This document shows, piece after piece, positions 56,675-64,000 of a stretch of 64,000 nt of DNA. Source of the DNA: Kitasatospora sp. NBC_00374 (GTDB lineage: Bacteria; Actinomycetota; Actinomycetes; Streptomycetales; Streptomycetaceae); NCBI RefSeq assembly GCF_041434935.1, contig NZ_CP107964.1, positions 7,237,001 through 7,301,000 on the forward strand. The letters are read 5' to 3'. The translations under genes were made by a program, and so were the position numbers. The notes beneath the pieces were generated by a model, which saw only the letters and a list, made by a program, of their open reading frames with translations, searched no databases and was not told the DNA's origin. Every line of letters begins with the position of its first letter. Within the stretch, counting starts at the first letter, position 1.

Positions 56675-58705
56675 GTGGACGCCGCCGAGCCCGAGCTCGT
56701 GCCCGAGGTCTTCGACCAGGCCATCGTGTCGGTCTCGCTGTTCTCCGGACCGGACCACCGCCTGGTCTACTACAACGACGCCTTCCGCCGGCTGTTCGGC
56801 CGCCGCGTCCTGGACGTCCCGGCCGCCGAGGCCTTCGCCGACGAGGACGCCGCACCGTTCATCACTTTGATGGACCAGGTCTACCAGGACGGCCGGGCCC
56901 GCCAGGAGACCGCACCCCGGGCCACCGAAGGCACCGGGCCCGGCGCACCCGGACCGCGCTACTTCGTCTACAGCTGCACCCGGGTGCGCTCCCGGCACGG
57001 CCGCGGGGTGCTGGCCGTGGCCGTCGACACCACCACCGACGTCCTGGCGGCCGAACGCACCGAGGAGCTCTCGCACCAGCGGCAGCGGGCACTGGAACGC
57101 TACGAGGCCCTGATGTCGGCGGTCTCCCAGATGGTGTGGCTGATGCGGCCGGACGGCTCGATGACCGAGCTCGTCGAGGGCTGGGAGGACCTCACCGGCG
57201 CCCCCTGGCGCCCGGCCATGGACGCCGGCTGGCTGGAGCTGATCCACCCCCGCGACGCCGGGCGGCTGGTCCGGGCCTGGGCGGCCGCCGCCAGTGGCCC
57301 GCCGACCATGTTCGAGGCCACCTTCCGGGTGCTGACCGCCTCCGGTGAGTACCGTCACGTCAAGGCCCGGGCCGTGCCCGTGCTGGAGGAGGGCGAGGAC
57401 AACGCCCGCGCCGCCGAGTGGATCGGCGCCACCGCCGACATCGAGGACCAGTGGCGCGCCCGGCTGCGCGAGCGGCTGCTCGCCCGGGTCTCCGCGGTGC
57501 CCGGACACCACCTGCAGGGTGCCTTCGCGGCGATGGCACAGGCCGTGGTGCCCGAACTCACCGACGCCTGCGCCGTCTTCCGGCTGCCCGAGGGCGACGG
57601 CCCGGCCTCCGCCGAGGGCCTCATCGCCACCCGGGTCGCCTCCGCCGCCCGCGCCGGGTTGCCGCCGCTGCCGGCCCTGCGCAGCCAGAGCTACCGGGTC
57701 GGGCCGGTGGCCCGCGAGGTGATCGAGAGCGGCCGGCCGCGACTGCTCACCTTCGCCGAGGGACACCCCCCGGACGGCATCCTGCCCGACGTCTCGGTGC
57801 GCTGGCTGGCCGAGGCCCGCGCCACCAGCCTCGTCCTGGTGCCGATCGTGGTGGACTCCGGTGTCGTGGCCTTCGCCGCGGCGGCCGGCTGCGGCGACAG
57901 CCCGCCGCCGAGCGCGGCCGACATCGCCCTGCTGCGCGAGGTGCTCCAGCAGGCCAGGGAACCCCTGCGCAACGCCCTGGAGCACCAGCACACCCGGCGG
58001 ACGGCGCTCAGCCTGCAGCGCGCCCAGCTGACCCCCACCCCCGAGGTGCCAGGCGTCGACCTCGCCGCCCGCTACCAGCCGGCCAGCACCACCGCCGAGA
58101 TCGGCGGCGACTGGTACGACGCGTTCTTCCTGCCGGACGGCACCCTCGCCCTGGCCATCGGCGACATCGCCGGCCACGACCTGACCGCCGCCACCGCCAT
58201 GGGCCAGCTGCGCAGCATGCTGCGGGCGCTCGCGTACAACAGCAACCGGCCCGCGACCCCCGCCGACATCCTCGCCCAGCTCGACCGGGCCGCCGACGGG
58301 CTGGACGTGGCGCCCTTCGTCACCACCGTCCACGTCCACCTCACCTCGCGGCCCAACGGCTGGCACGCGGTCTGGGCCAACGCCGGGCACCCGCCGCCGC
58401 TGCTCGTCCCCGCCGAAGGGCCGGCCCGCTTCCTGGCCGGCCGCCGCGCCGACCTGCCGCTGTGCGTGGACCCGGACGTCGGGCGCGCCGTCCACCGGCG
58501 GGTGATCGCCCCCGGCGACACCCTGCTGCTGTACACCGACGGCCTGATCGAGACCCACTCGACCGGCCTGACCGAGGGCCTCGACCGGCTGGCCGCCGCC
58601 GCCACCGAAGCCCGTGACCTCCCGGTCGAGGAGCTCTGCGACCGGCTGCGAAGCGTGGGCGACAGCCACGACGACGTCGCGCTGCTCGCCTTCAGGCCCC
58701 GATGA
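56675..58705 (+). CDS. PAS-PAS-GAF-PP2C (SpoIIE-type) phosphatase (676 aa)
   Basis: Domains in order: PAS 1 (about 10-125; FDQAIVSVSLFSGPDHRLVY), PAS 2 with PAC (about 145-265; MSAVSQMVWLMRPDGSMTEL, FEATFRVLTASGEYRHVKAR), a GAF-like domain (about 280-440), and the PPM/SpoIIE phosphatase (about 458-672). The phosphatase has AEIGGDWYDAFFLPDG, AIGDIAGHDLTAATAMGQLR, ANAGHPPPLLVP, LLLYTDGLIETHSTGL and DDVALLAF, so both metal-binding Asp clusters are intact. These enzymes typically dephosphorylate anti-sigma-factor antagonists. GTG 56675 (GAGAGGAG upstream) is chosen; GTG 56636 would add 13 residues. Confidence 0.92.
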   Translation: MDAAEPELVPEVFDQAIVSVSLFSGPDHRLVYYNDAFRRLFGRRVLDVPAAEAFADEDAAPFITLMDQVYQDGRARQETAPRATEGTGPGAPGPRYFVYSCTRVRSRHGRGVLAVAVDTTTDVLAAERTEELSHQRQRALERYEALMSAVSQMVWLMRPDGSMTELVEGWEDLTGAPWRPAMDAGWLELIHPRDAGRLVRAWAAAASGPPTMFEATFRVLTASGEYRHVKARAVPVLEEGEDNARAAEWIGATADIEDQWRARLRERLLARVSAVPGHHLQGAFAAMAQAVVPELTDACAVFRLPEGDGPASAEGLIATRVASAARAGLPPLPALRSQSYRVGPVAREVIESGRPRLLTFAEGHPPDGILPDVSVRWLAEARATSLVLVPIVVDSGVVAFAAAAGCGDSPPPSAADIALLREVLQQAREPLRNALEHQHTRRTALSLQRAQLTPTPEVPGVDLAARYQPASTTAEIGGDWYDAFFLPDGTLALAIGDIAGHDLTAATAMGQLRSMLRALAYNSNRPATPADILAQLDRAADGLDVAPFVTTVHVHLTSRPNGWHAVWANAGHPPPLLVPAEGPARFLAGRRADLPLCVDPDVGRAVHRRVIAPGDTLLLYTDGLIETHSTGLTEGLDRLAAAATEARDLPVEELCDRLRSVGDSHDDVALLAFRPR

Positions 58706-58811
58706 CCCCCGCCCGCCGCCGGTGACCGGGAGCACGCACGGTACCGGCATCCGATGCAGGATGAGGAGGAGTGGACCGGCCCCCCTGCCGACCGCATGAG
58801 GTGCGCACACC

Positions 58812-61106
58812 ATGGACAACTACCGCCACCCGTTCATCGGGAGCATGGCAGCCGCCGTCGTCGACGCCGAGGGCGTCGTCGTGGGCTGGACCGCCGCGGC
58901 GGAGGAACTGCTCGGCCGGGGGGCCGACGAGGTGTGCGGGCGGCCGATGGGCGAGCTGCTGGCCGACCGGGCGCAGTGGACGGGCCTCGCGGCCGGGCGC
59001 TCCGGCCAGGCCGCGCTGCTGGACGGCCACGGCCGGGCGACCGAGGTCGCCTACCGGGTGCTGCCGCTGGTCGCCGCCGGCCCGGCGCGCTTCCTGGTCA
59101 TCGGCGCACCGGCCACCGAGGTGGCCCGCTGGCGCGAGGACCACGCCTTCACCCGCGAGCTCTTCCTGCAGGACCGGGTCGGGCTGGCCGTCTTCGACGA
59201 GCACCTGCGGCTGGTGCGCACCAACACCCACCTGCTCCCGTACACCGGCCTGCCGACCGACCTCAAGGGCCGGCGCCTCACCGACTTCCTCCGGACGGAG
59301 GACGCGGAGGCGATCGAGGAACTGCTGCGGGACGTGCTGGACAGCGGACGGCCGCTGGTGCTGCCGGAGGCGATGGTCCGGACCGTGCTCGATCCGCGGG
59401 GCGGCCGGATGATGGGGATCTCGGCCTTCCGGCTCCAGGCCGACGGGGAACAGCCGATGGGCGTCACCGCCCTGTTCACGGACGTCACCGAGCGCGGCCG
59501 CTTCCGCCGGCGGCTGGAGCTGCTGCACCGGGCGACCGCGGCCGTCGGCGGATCGCTGTCCGTCACCGGTACCTGCACCGAGCTCGCGGCGGTCCTCGCC
59601 CCCGGGTTCGCCGACGCGGCCGTGGCCGAGGTCGCCGAGGCCGTCCTCAACGGCGACGAGCCCGAGCCGGAACGCACCGGGCAGCTCGTGCTGCGCCGCA
59701 CCGCCGTGGCCGGGGACGCCGGCGGTTCGCTGCCCACCGGCACCACCGTGGCGGTCGACCCGGCGGAGTCCTCGGCACCCACCTCGACCAGGTCCGGCGG
59801 TCGTCCCGCCATGACGGCCCCGCTCCGGGCCCGGGGGATCCTGCTGGGCCGGATCTGCGTCTACCGCGAGCAGGGCGCGGAGCCGTACGACGACGCCGAC
59901 CTGGACCTGCTCCAGGAGATCGCCTCCCGGGCCGCCCTCGCCCTCGACAACGCCCGCCGCTTCACCCGCGAGCACCGCGCCGCCGTCAGCCTCCAGCGCA
60001 GCCTGCTGCCGCCCGCCGAGACCGACACCCCCGCCGCCCTCACCGCCAGCGTCTACCTGCCCACCTACACCGACGGCGGGGTCGGCGGCGACTGGTTCGA
60101 CGTGATCCAGCTGTCCTCGGCCCGGATCGCGCTGGTGGTCGGCGACGTGGTCGGGCACGGCCTGGAGGCCACCGCGACGATGGGACGGCTGCGCACCGCC
60201 GTCCGCACCCTCGCCGACCTCGACCTGGCGCCGGACGAACTGCTGGTCCACCTCGACGACCTGGTCTCCCAGCTGGTGGTCGAGGCCGACCAGGACGGCG
60301 ACGGGGCCCGGCCGGAGCCCGCCCCGGCCGGTGCGACCTGCCTGTACGTGGTCTACGACCCGGTCTCCCGCCGGTGCGTGATGGCCAGCGCCGGCCACCC
60401 GCCGCCGGTGGTGGTCCGGCCGGACGGCGCGATCGGGTACGTCGACCTCAACCCGGGCCCGCCGCTGGGGGTCGGCGGCTTCCCGTTCGAGGCCGTCGAG
60501 ATCGAGCCGGCCGCCGGCAGCGTGCTGGTCCTCTACACCGACGGCCTGATCGCGGGCGGCCAGGGCGACCTGGAGGAGGGCATGGCGGAGCTGCGGACCA
60601 GGCTCGGCCGGGCCGGGGTGACCAGCCGCCCGCTCGCCGAGGCGGGGCGGGAGATCACCGCGGGCCTGCCGGCCCACCGGCTGCCCGACGACGTGACCCT
60701 GCTGCTGGCCCGCACCAGGGCCCTGCCCGCCGGCGACACCGCGGCCTGGAGCGTCGAGCCCGACCCCGCGGCGGTCTCCCGGATGCGCGGCGAGGTGACC
60801 CGCCAGCTGGAGAGCTGGGGCCTGGACGACCTGGTCTTCACCACCGAGCTGGTGGTGAGCGAACTGGTCACCAACGCCATCCGGTACGCCGGCGGGCCGG
60901 TCGGCGTCCGGCTGATCCGGGCCGAGCGGCTGATCTGCGAGGTCTCCGACCCGAGCAGCACGCAGCCCCGGATGCGCCGGGCCCGGCTCACCGACGAGGG
61001 CGGCCGCGGGCTCTACCTGGTCGCCCAGCTGACCAGCCGGTGGGGCAGCCGCTACACCGACCAGGGCAAGGCGATCTGGACCGAGCAGGAGTTCCCGGCT
61101 CAGTAG
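58812..61106 (+). CDS. PAS-GAF-PP2C-HATPase multidomain phosphatase/kinase-like protein (764 aa)
   Basis: Two PAS domains (about 5-105 and 115-225; GWTAAAEELLGRGADEVCGR, VGLAVFDEHLRLVRTNTHLL) and a GAF (about 230-390; AALALDNARRFTREHRAAVS at its end). The SpoIIE phosphatase spans about 412-635: GGVGGDWFDVIQLSSARIAL, VVGDVVGHGLEATATMGRLR, SAGHPPPVVV, LYTDGLIAGG, DDVTLLLAR. A C-terminal RsbW-like HATPase_c_2 domain (640-764) has TELVVSELVTNAIRYAGGP (N-box) and EGGRGLYLVAQLTSRWG (G2). Combining anti-sigma kinase and phosphatase in one chain is a recurrent Streptomyces design for partner-switching control. ATG at 58812. Confidence 0.93.
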   Translation: MDNYRHPFIGSMAAAVVDAEGVVVGWTAAAEELLGRGADEVCGRPMGELLADRAQWTGLAAGRSGQAALLDGHGRATEVAYRVLPLVAAGPARFLVIGAPATEVARWREDHAFTRELFLQDRVGLAVFDEHLRLVRTNTHLLPYTGLPTDLKGRRLTDFLRTEDAEAIEELLRDVLDSGRPLVLPEAMVRTVLDPRGGRMMGISAFRLQADGEQPMGVTALFTDVTERGRFRRRLELLHRATAAVGGSLSVTGTCTELAAVLAPGFADAAVAEVAEAVLNGDEPEPERTGQLVLRRTAVAGDAGGSLPTGTTVAVDPAESSAPTSTRSGGRPAMTAPLRARGILLGRICVYREQGAEPYDDADLDLLQEIASRAALALDNARRFTREHRAAVSLQRSLLPPAETDTPAALTASVYLPTYTDGGVGGDWFDVIQLSSARIALVVGDVVGHGLEATATMGRLRTAVRTLADLDLAPDELLVHLDDLVSQLVVEADQDGDGARPEPAPAGATCLYVVYDPVSRRCVMASAGHPPPVVVRPDGAIGYVDLNPGPPLGVGGFPFEAVEIEPAAGSVLVLYTDGLIAGGQGDLEEGMAELRTRLGRAGVTSRPLAEAGREITAGLPAHRLPDDVTLLLARTRALPAGDTAAWSVEPDPAAVSRMRGEVTRQLESWGLDDLVFTTELVVSELVTNAIRYAGGPVGVRLIRAERLICEVSDPSSTQPRMRRARLTDEGGRGLYLVAQLTSRWGSRYTDQGKAIWTEQEFPAQ

Positions 61107-62305
61107 CGCACGGGCAGTGCGAGCAACCCGCGGGCCCGAAGCGAGGGGCGCCGGCGCAGCTCGTCCCGGGGCACGTCCAGGGCGAGGGCGGGGAGCCGAC
61201 GCAGCAGGGTCTCCAGCGCGATCGCGGTCTCCATCCGGGCCAGCGGCGCGCCGAGGCAGTAGTGGATGCCCTGGCCGAGGGCCAGATGGGCGTTGTCGGC
61301 GCGGTGCAGGTCGAGCCGGTCGGGGCGGTCGAAGCGGTCGGGGTCGCGGTTGGCCGACCCGAGGGCCAGCAGGACGGTCTCCCCGGCGGGGACGGTGACA
61401 CCGGCGATCGTGACGTCCTCGCGGGGGAAGCGGCGGATCGCCAGCGGCGCCGGCCCGTCGAAGCGGGCGAGCTCCTCGACCGCGGCCGGGATCAGCGCGG
61501 GGTCGCGGCGCAGCGCGTCGAGCTGCTCGGGGTGGTCCAGCAGTGCGAGCACGCCGTTGCCGATCAGATGGACGGTGTTCTCGTATCCGGCGAAGAGGAT
61601 CAGGAAGGCGAGCGAGGTGAGCTCGTCCTCGCCGAGCCGGTCGTCGCCCTCGTCCCGGGCCGCGATCAGCGCGGAGAGCAGGTCGTCGCCGGGCTCGGCG
61701 CGCTTCTCCTCGACGAGCTGCGTGAAGAACTCCAGCATGGCCCCCACGGCGGCCCTGGCCTGCTCGGGCCGGGCCGGGTCGGGGGTGATGACGGCGTCCG
61801 TCCAGGCCCGGAAGTCACGGCGGTGCCCGGCGGGGACACCGAGCAGGTCGCAGATGACCGCGATCGGGAACGGCCCGGCGAAGGCGGCGATCAGGTCGGT
61901 GCGGCCGAGCGGCTCGATCGCGTCGACCAGGTGGTCGGCGGTCCGCTGTACGGCGTCGCGCAGCCGCTCGATCCGGCGCGGGGTGAACGCCTGGGAGACC
62001 AGCCGCCGGATCCGGGTGTGGTCCGGCGGGTCCATGTTCAGCAGGTTGGCGTCCAGGGCGGGCGGCAGCGCCAGCCCGCGGTAGTTGCCGGGCAGCGCAT
62101 GCCGCTTGTCCAGCGCGAGCCTCGGGTCGGCGAGCAGCTCCTTGACGTCCCGGTACCGGGTGACCAGCCAGAACGGCAGCCCGTCGGGCCCGACCAGCCG
62201 TCGGACGGGAGCGCTCTCGCGGAGCGCGGCGTAGCCGCCGTACAGGTCCTGGAGCAGCTCGGCGGTGCCGACGGCCGGGGCGGAGCCGGGAGGGATGATC
62301 GACAT
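61100..62305 (-). CDS. Cytochrome P450, CYP107/CYP105-like (401 aa)
   Basis: Complete class I bacterial P450. NMDPPDHTRIRRLVSQAFTP is the C-helix region. The I-helix is SLAFLILFAGYENTVHLIGN (about 233-252), where the usual AGHET reads A-G-Y-E-N-T, so the conserved acid-alcohol spacing is shifted by an extra residue. ExxR is AAVEELARFDGP. The heme loop is ALGQGIHYCLGAPLARMETA (Cys about 350). It resembles macrolide/secondary-metabolite P450s, but no cluster is adjacent. ATG at 62305. The stop overlaps the convergent phosphatase gene by 7 bp. The redox partner must be supplied from elsewhere. Confidence 0.93.
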   Translation of the reverse strand: MSIIPPGSAPAVGTAELLQDLYGGYAALRESAPVRRLVGPDGLPFWLVTRYRDVKELLADPRLALDKRHALPGNYRGLALPPALDANLLNMDPPDHTRIRRLVSQAFTPRRIERLRDAVQRTADHLVDAIEPLGRTDLIAAFAGPFPIAVICDLLGVPAGHRRDFRAWTDAVITPDPARPEQARAAVGAMLEFFTQLVEEKRAEPGDDLLSALIAARDEGDDRLGEDELTSLAFLILFAGYENTVHLIGNGVLALLDHPEQLDALRRDPALIPAAVEELARFDGPAPLAIRRFPREDVTIAGVTVPAGETVLLALGSANRDPDRFDRPDRLDLHRADNAHLALGQGIHYCLGAPLARMETAIALETLLRRLPALALDVPRDELRRRPSLRARGLLALPVRY

Positions 62306-62488
62306 TCGAGCAGCCTACCGACACCCCGTCAGCGCGGTTCACGGGCCGCCGAGTCGGGCCCTGGCGCGGCTGCCGCCGGACCCCGGCCTGTGTCGGGCGC
62401 GGCGCGAGGGGCAGACGAGGGAGGACGGAGGGCACCGCGGGGGCAGCCCGACGGCGCCCGCGGCGACCAGTGCGAGCAGGTGAGTCCG

Positions 62489-62968
62489 ATGGCCCGGTCC
62501 GGCAGCACCCACCCGGCGGGCGACCCGCGCCCACCCGCCTACCGGTTCCGCCGGGCCTTCCCGCTGGCCGACGTACCGGAGCCGGTCCGGGCCGGCCGGG
62601 ACGCCACCCGCCAGGCCCTCACCGACCTGCGGTGGCTCCCCGTCGGCCCGAACGACCCGGCCGGCCGCCACACCAGGGACGACGTCCTCCTGATGACCGC
62701 GGAGATCCTCGCCAACGCCTGCCGCCACGCCGGCGGCCCCACCGACCTCAGGATCCTCGCCACCGACGACGTCCTGCGCATCGAGGTCCGCGACCCCCAC
62801 CCGTCGGCCCCCGCGCTCGCCCTGCCCCGGCGGCCGGGCCATCCGGGCGGCTACGGCCTGCGGGTCGTGCACCTGCTCTCCGACCGCTGGGGCACCACCC
62901 GTTCGCTGCACGGCAAGGCCGTCTGGTTCGAGATCGGCACCGAACGTCCGGGCGCCGCCCTCGGCTAG
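62489..62968 (+). CDS. RsbW-like ATP-binding regulatory protein (159 aa)
   Basis: Stand-alone HATPase_c_2 protein. Lead FRRAFPLADVPEPVRAGRDA, N-box DDVLLMTAEILANACRHAGG (about 67-86), G1 region LRIEVRDPHPSAPALAL with a substituted glycine motif, and G2 HPGGYGLRVVHLLSDRWGTT. It resembles the many Streptomyces anti-sigma-like ATPases and could be a partner in the same regulatory layer as the two PP2C proteins upstream. ATG 62489 is preferred over a GTG three codons earlier. It converges with the partial glycosyltransferase (stops share CTAG). Confidence 0.88.
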   Translation: MARSGSTHPAGDPRPPAYRFRRAFPLADVPEPVRAGRDATRQALTDLRWLPVGPNDPAGRHTRDDVLLMTAEILANACRHAGGPTDLRILATDDVLRIEVRDPHPSAPALALPRRPGHPGGYGLRVVHLLSDRWGTTRSLHGKAVWFEIGTERPGAALG

Positions 62969-64000
62969 CGGACGGCGGCGGCCTGTGCGGCCGCGCCGCG
63001 GGCCCCCGGGCGGGGGCGGTTGCGGTACGCCCGGTGGAGGCGTTGCAGGGCGACGAAGGTGTGCGTGCGGTCCGCCAGGGTCAGCCGGTACTTGATCCGC
63101 AGGGGAGCACTGAGCGAGCCGATCCGGTCGGTGCCGATGGCCCGCAGCAGGCGGCTCACGTGCTGCTGGTAGGCCTCGCGGTAGGCCCGGTCGCCGTCCG
63201 GGACCGACCAGAAGAACATCGGGAGCTCCTCGGCGAGCGTGTTCGCGTCGTAGGAGTGCAGGTACCCGCGGAACTTCGGCTCGGGCCGGGCCAGCAGCCA
63301 GGCGCGGACCAGCTCGATCGAGCGGACGCGGTCCACCAGCCCCCGGGGGTCGGTCCTCATCTGGGTGATCGACAGGTCGCCGTCCTCGCGCACCCGCCAG
63401 TGGTAGATCGGCTCGGACAGCACGTCCACCGTGGCGGCGAGATAGTGCAGCGGCACGCTGACCGGGGCGTCCTCGTACAGGATGCCCTCGGGATACCGCA
63501 GCCCGGACGCCTCGAAGAACGAGCGCCGGTACACCTTGTTCCACGCGGTGCGGTCGGTGACCAGCGAGGGCAGCTCGCTCACATGCGTCCTGAGCCGGGT
63601 CTCCCGGAACGGCACGCGGTGGGCGTGGGACGGGAGGCAGCCGGCCGTGCGCAGCCGCAGGGCGTTGCCGGCGGCGAAGTCCGAGCCGGTCCGGTCCAGG
63701 GTGGTGACCATCAGCTCGTACGCGCCGGGCGGCACGACGTCGTCGCTGTCCACGAAGGCCAGGTACACGGTGCCGTCGGTGAGGTGCCGCAGGCCGGTGT
63801 TGCGGGCCGCGCCGAGGCCGCCGTTCGGCTGCCCGACCAGACGGAACCGGGGGTCCCCCGCGGCGCGGGCCTCGGCGATGGCCGCACTGCCGTCCGTCGA
63901 GCCGTCGTCGACCATGACGCACTCGAAGTCGTCGAAGGTCTGGGCGGCGATCGAGTCCAGGCACTCGTCGAGATAGCGCTCGACGTTGTAGATCGGGACG
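62965..64000 (-). CDS. Family 2 glycosyltransferase, N-terminus beyond window
   Basis: The open frame enters from the right edge with VPIYNVERYLDECLDSIAAQ, then FECVMVDDGSTDGSAAIAEA and GGLGAARNTGLRHLTDG, followed by the DXD site LAFVDSDDVVPPGAYELMVT. These are the opening motifs of GT2 enzymes, so only a short N-terminal stretch is missing. The C-terminal half (YEDAPVSVPLHYLAATVDVL, KYRLTLADRTHTFVALQRLH) is of the type seen in glycosyl/glycerol-phosphate polymer transferases and resembles the GT2 at 20696 in overall build. The stop overlaps the convergent ATPase gene. Confidence 0.9.
   Translation of the reverse strand, partial: VPIYNVERYLDECLDSIAAQTFDDFECVMVDDGSTDGSAAIAEARAAGDPRFRLVGQPNGGLGAARNTGLRHLTDGTVYLAFVDSDDVVPPGAYELMVTTLDRTGSDFAAGNALRLRTAGCLPSHAHRVPFRETRLRTHVSELPSLVTDRTAWNKVYRRSFFEASGLRYPEGILYEDAPVSVPLHYLAATVDVLSEPIYHWRVREDGDLSITQMRTDPRGLVDRVRSIELVRAWLLARPEPKFRGYLHSYDANTLAEELPMFFWSVPDGDRAYREAYQQHVSRLLRAIGTDRIGSLSAPLRIKYRLTLADRTHTFVALQRLHRAYRNRPRPGARGAAAQAAAVR

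Overview
This 64 kb window comes from a very GC-rich actinomycete chromosome, most likely Streptomycetaceae (Streptomyces or Kitasatospora). Codons end almost always in G or C, GTG and TTG starts are frequent, and stop/start overlaps are common. The gene set includes a SARP regulator, SpoIIE-type phosphatases, several P450s, a DUF574 methyltransferase and secreted Ala-rich cell-wall proteins. A 78-residue protein at 55381-55617 resembles a family I associate with Kitasatospora, which is weak support for that genus. I saw no rRNA, tRNA, CRISPR array or replication origin.

Layout. 1-1.3 kb: the end of a Tra/FtsK-like gene plus a small membrane protein. 1.5-6.8 kb: ankyrin, GNAT, nucleotidyltransferase, MMPL transporter and phosphatase genes. 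6.86-7.34 kb: a decayed IS1380-type transposase in three frames. 7.4-15.9 kb: F420-type reductase, an extracytoplasmic disulfide system (DsbA + VKOR), a Pro-rich membrane pair, CHAD, family-5 uracil-DNA glycosylase, SPFH, CBS and a secreted SGNH hydrolase. 16-24.5 kb: thioesterase, P450, a giant FAD/Fe-S oxidoreductase, glycosyltransferase, SLT lytic enzyme and metallophosphoesterase. 24.5-33.3 kb: MFS transporter, then the most notable locus, a two-gene unit of an MbtH-A-T-reductase NRPS and an overlapping leucyl/phenylalanyl-tRNA transferase (LFT), divergent from a membrane GGDEF/EAL protein. 33.3-38.7 kb: TPR and membrane proteins and a SARP regulator flanked by two small secreted proteins. 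38.8-46.3 kb: a complete class I lanthipeptide operon (precursor, LanB, LanC, JmjC/cupin oxygenase, ABC exporter). 46.5-49.1 kb: a TetR-controlled acyl-CoA dehydrogenase/Zn-ribbon regulon with shared two-box operators. 49.3-55.6 kb: pseudouridine catabolism, DUF574 methyltransferase, USP and a MarR-ABC operon. 55.6-64 kb: a secreted protein, two multidomain PP2C phosphatases, a P450, a HATPase and a partial glycosyltransferase running off the right end.

How genes work together. The NRPS and LFT overlap by 4 bp and should act together. The A-domain pocket carries two acidic residues, which points to a basic amino acid such as Arg or Lys. Arg/Lys N-termini are the normal acceptors of LFT enzymes. 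The terminal reductase would release an aldehyde. The prediction is therefore a tRNA-dependent, condensation-domain-free route to a short peptide aldehyde, related to the LFT/NRPS system I recall being described in Streptomyces lividans. The N-terminal MbtH fusion is an added feature. The lanthipeptide operon would give a very small product: the core has one Cys, so at most one (methyl)lanthionine ring, and an iron/2-oxoglutarate oxygenase is built into the operon.

Limits. All calls come from reading the sequence and recalled family knowledge. No database search, structure prediction or codon statistics were run. Start sites were chosen from Shine-Dalgarno-like sequences and overlaps and may be off by a few codons.
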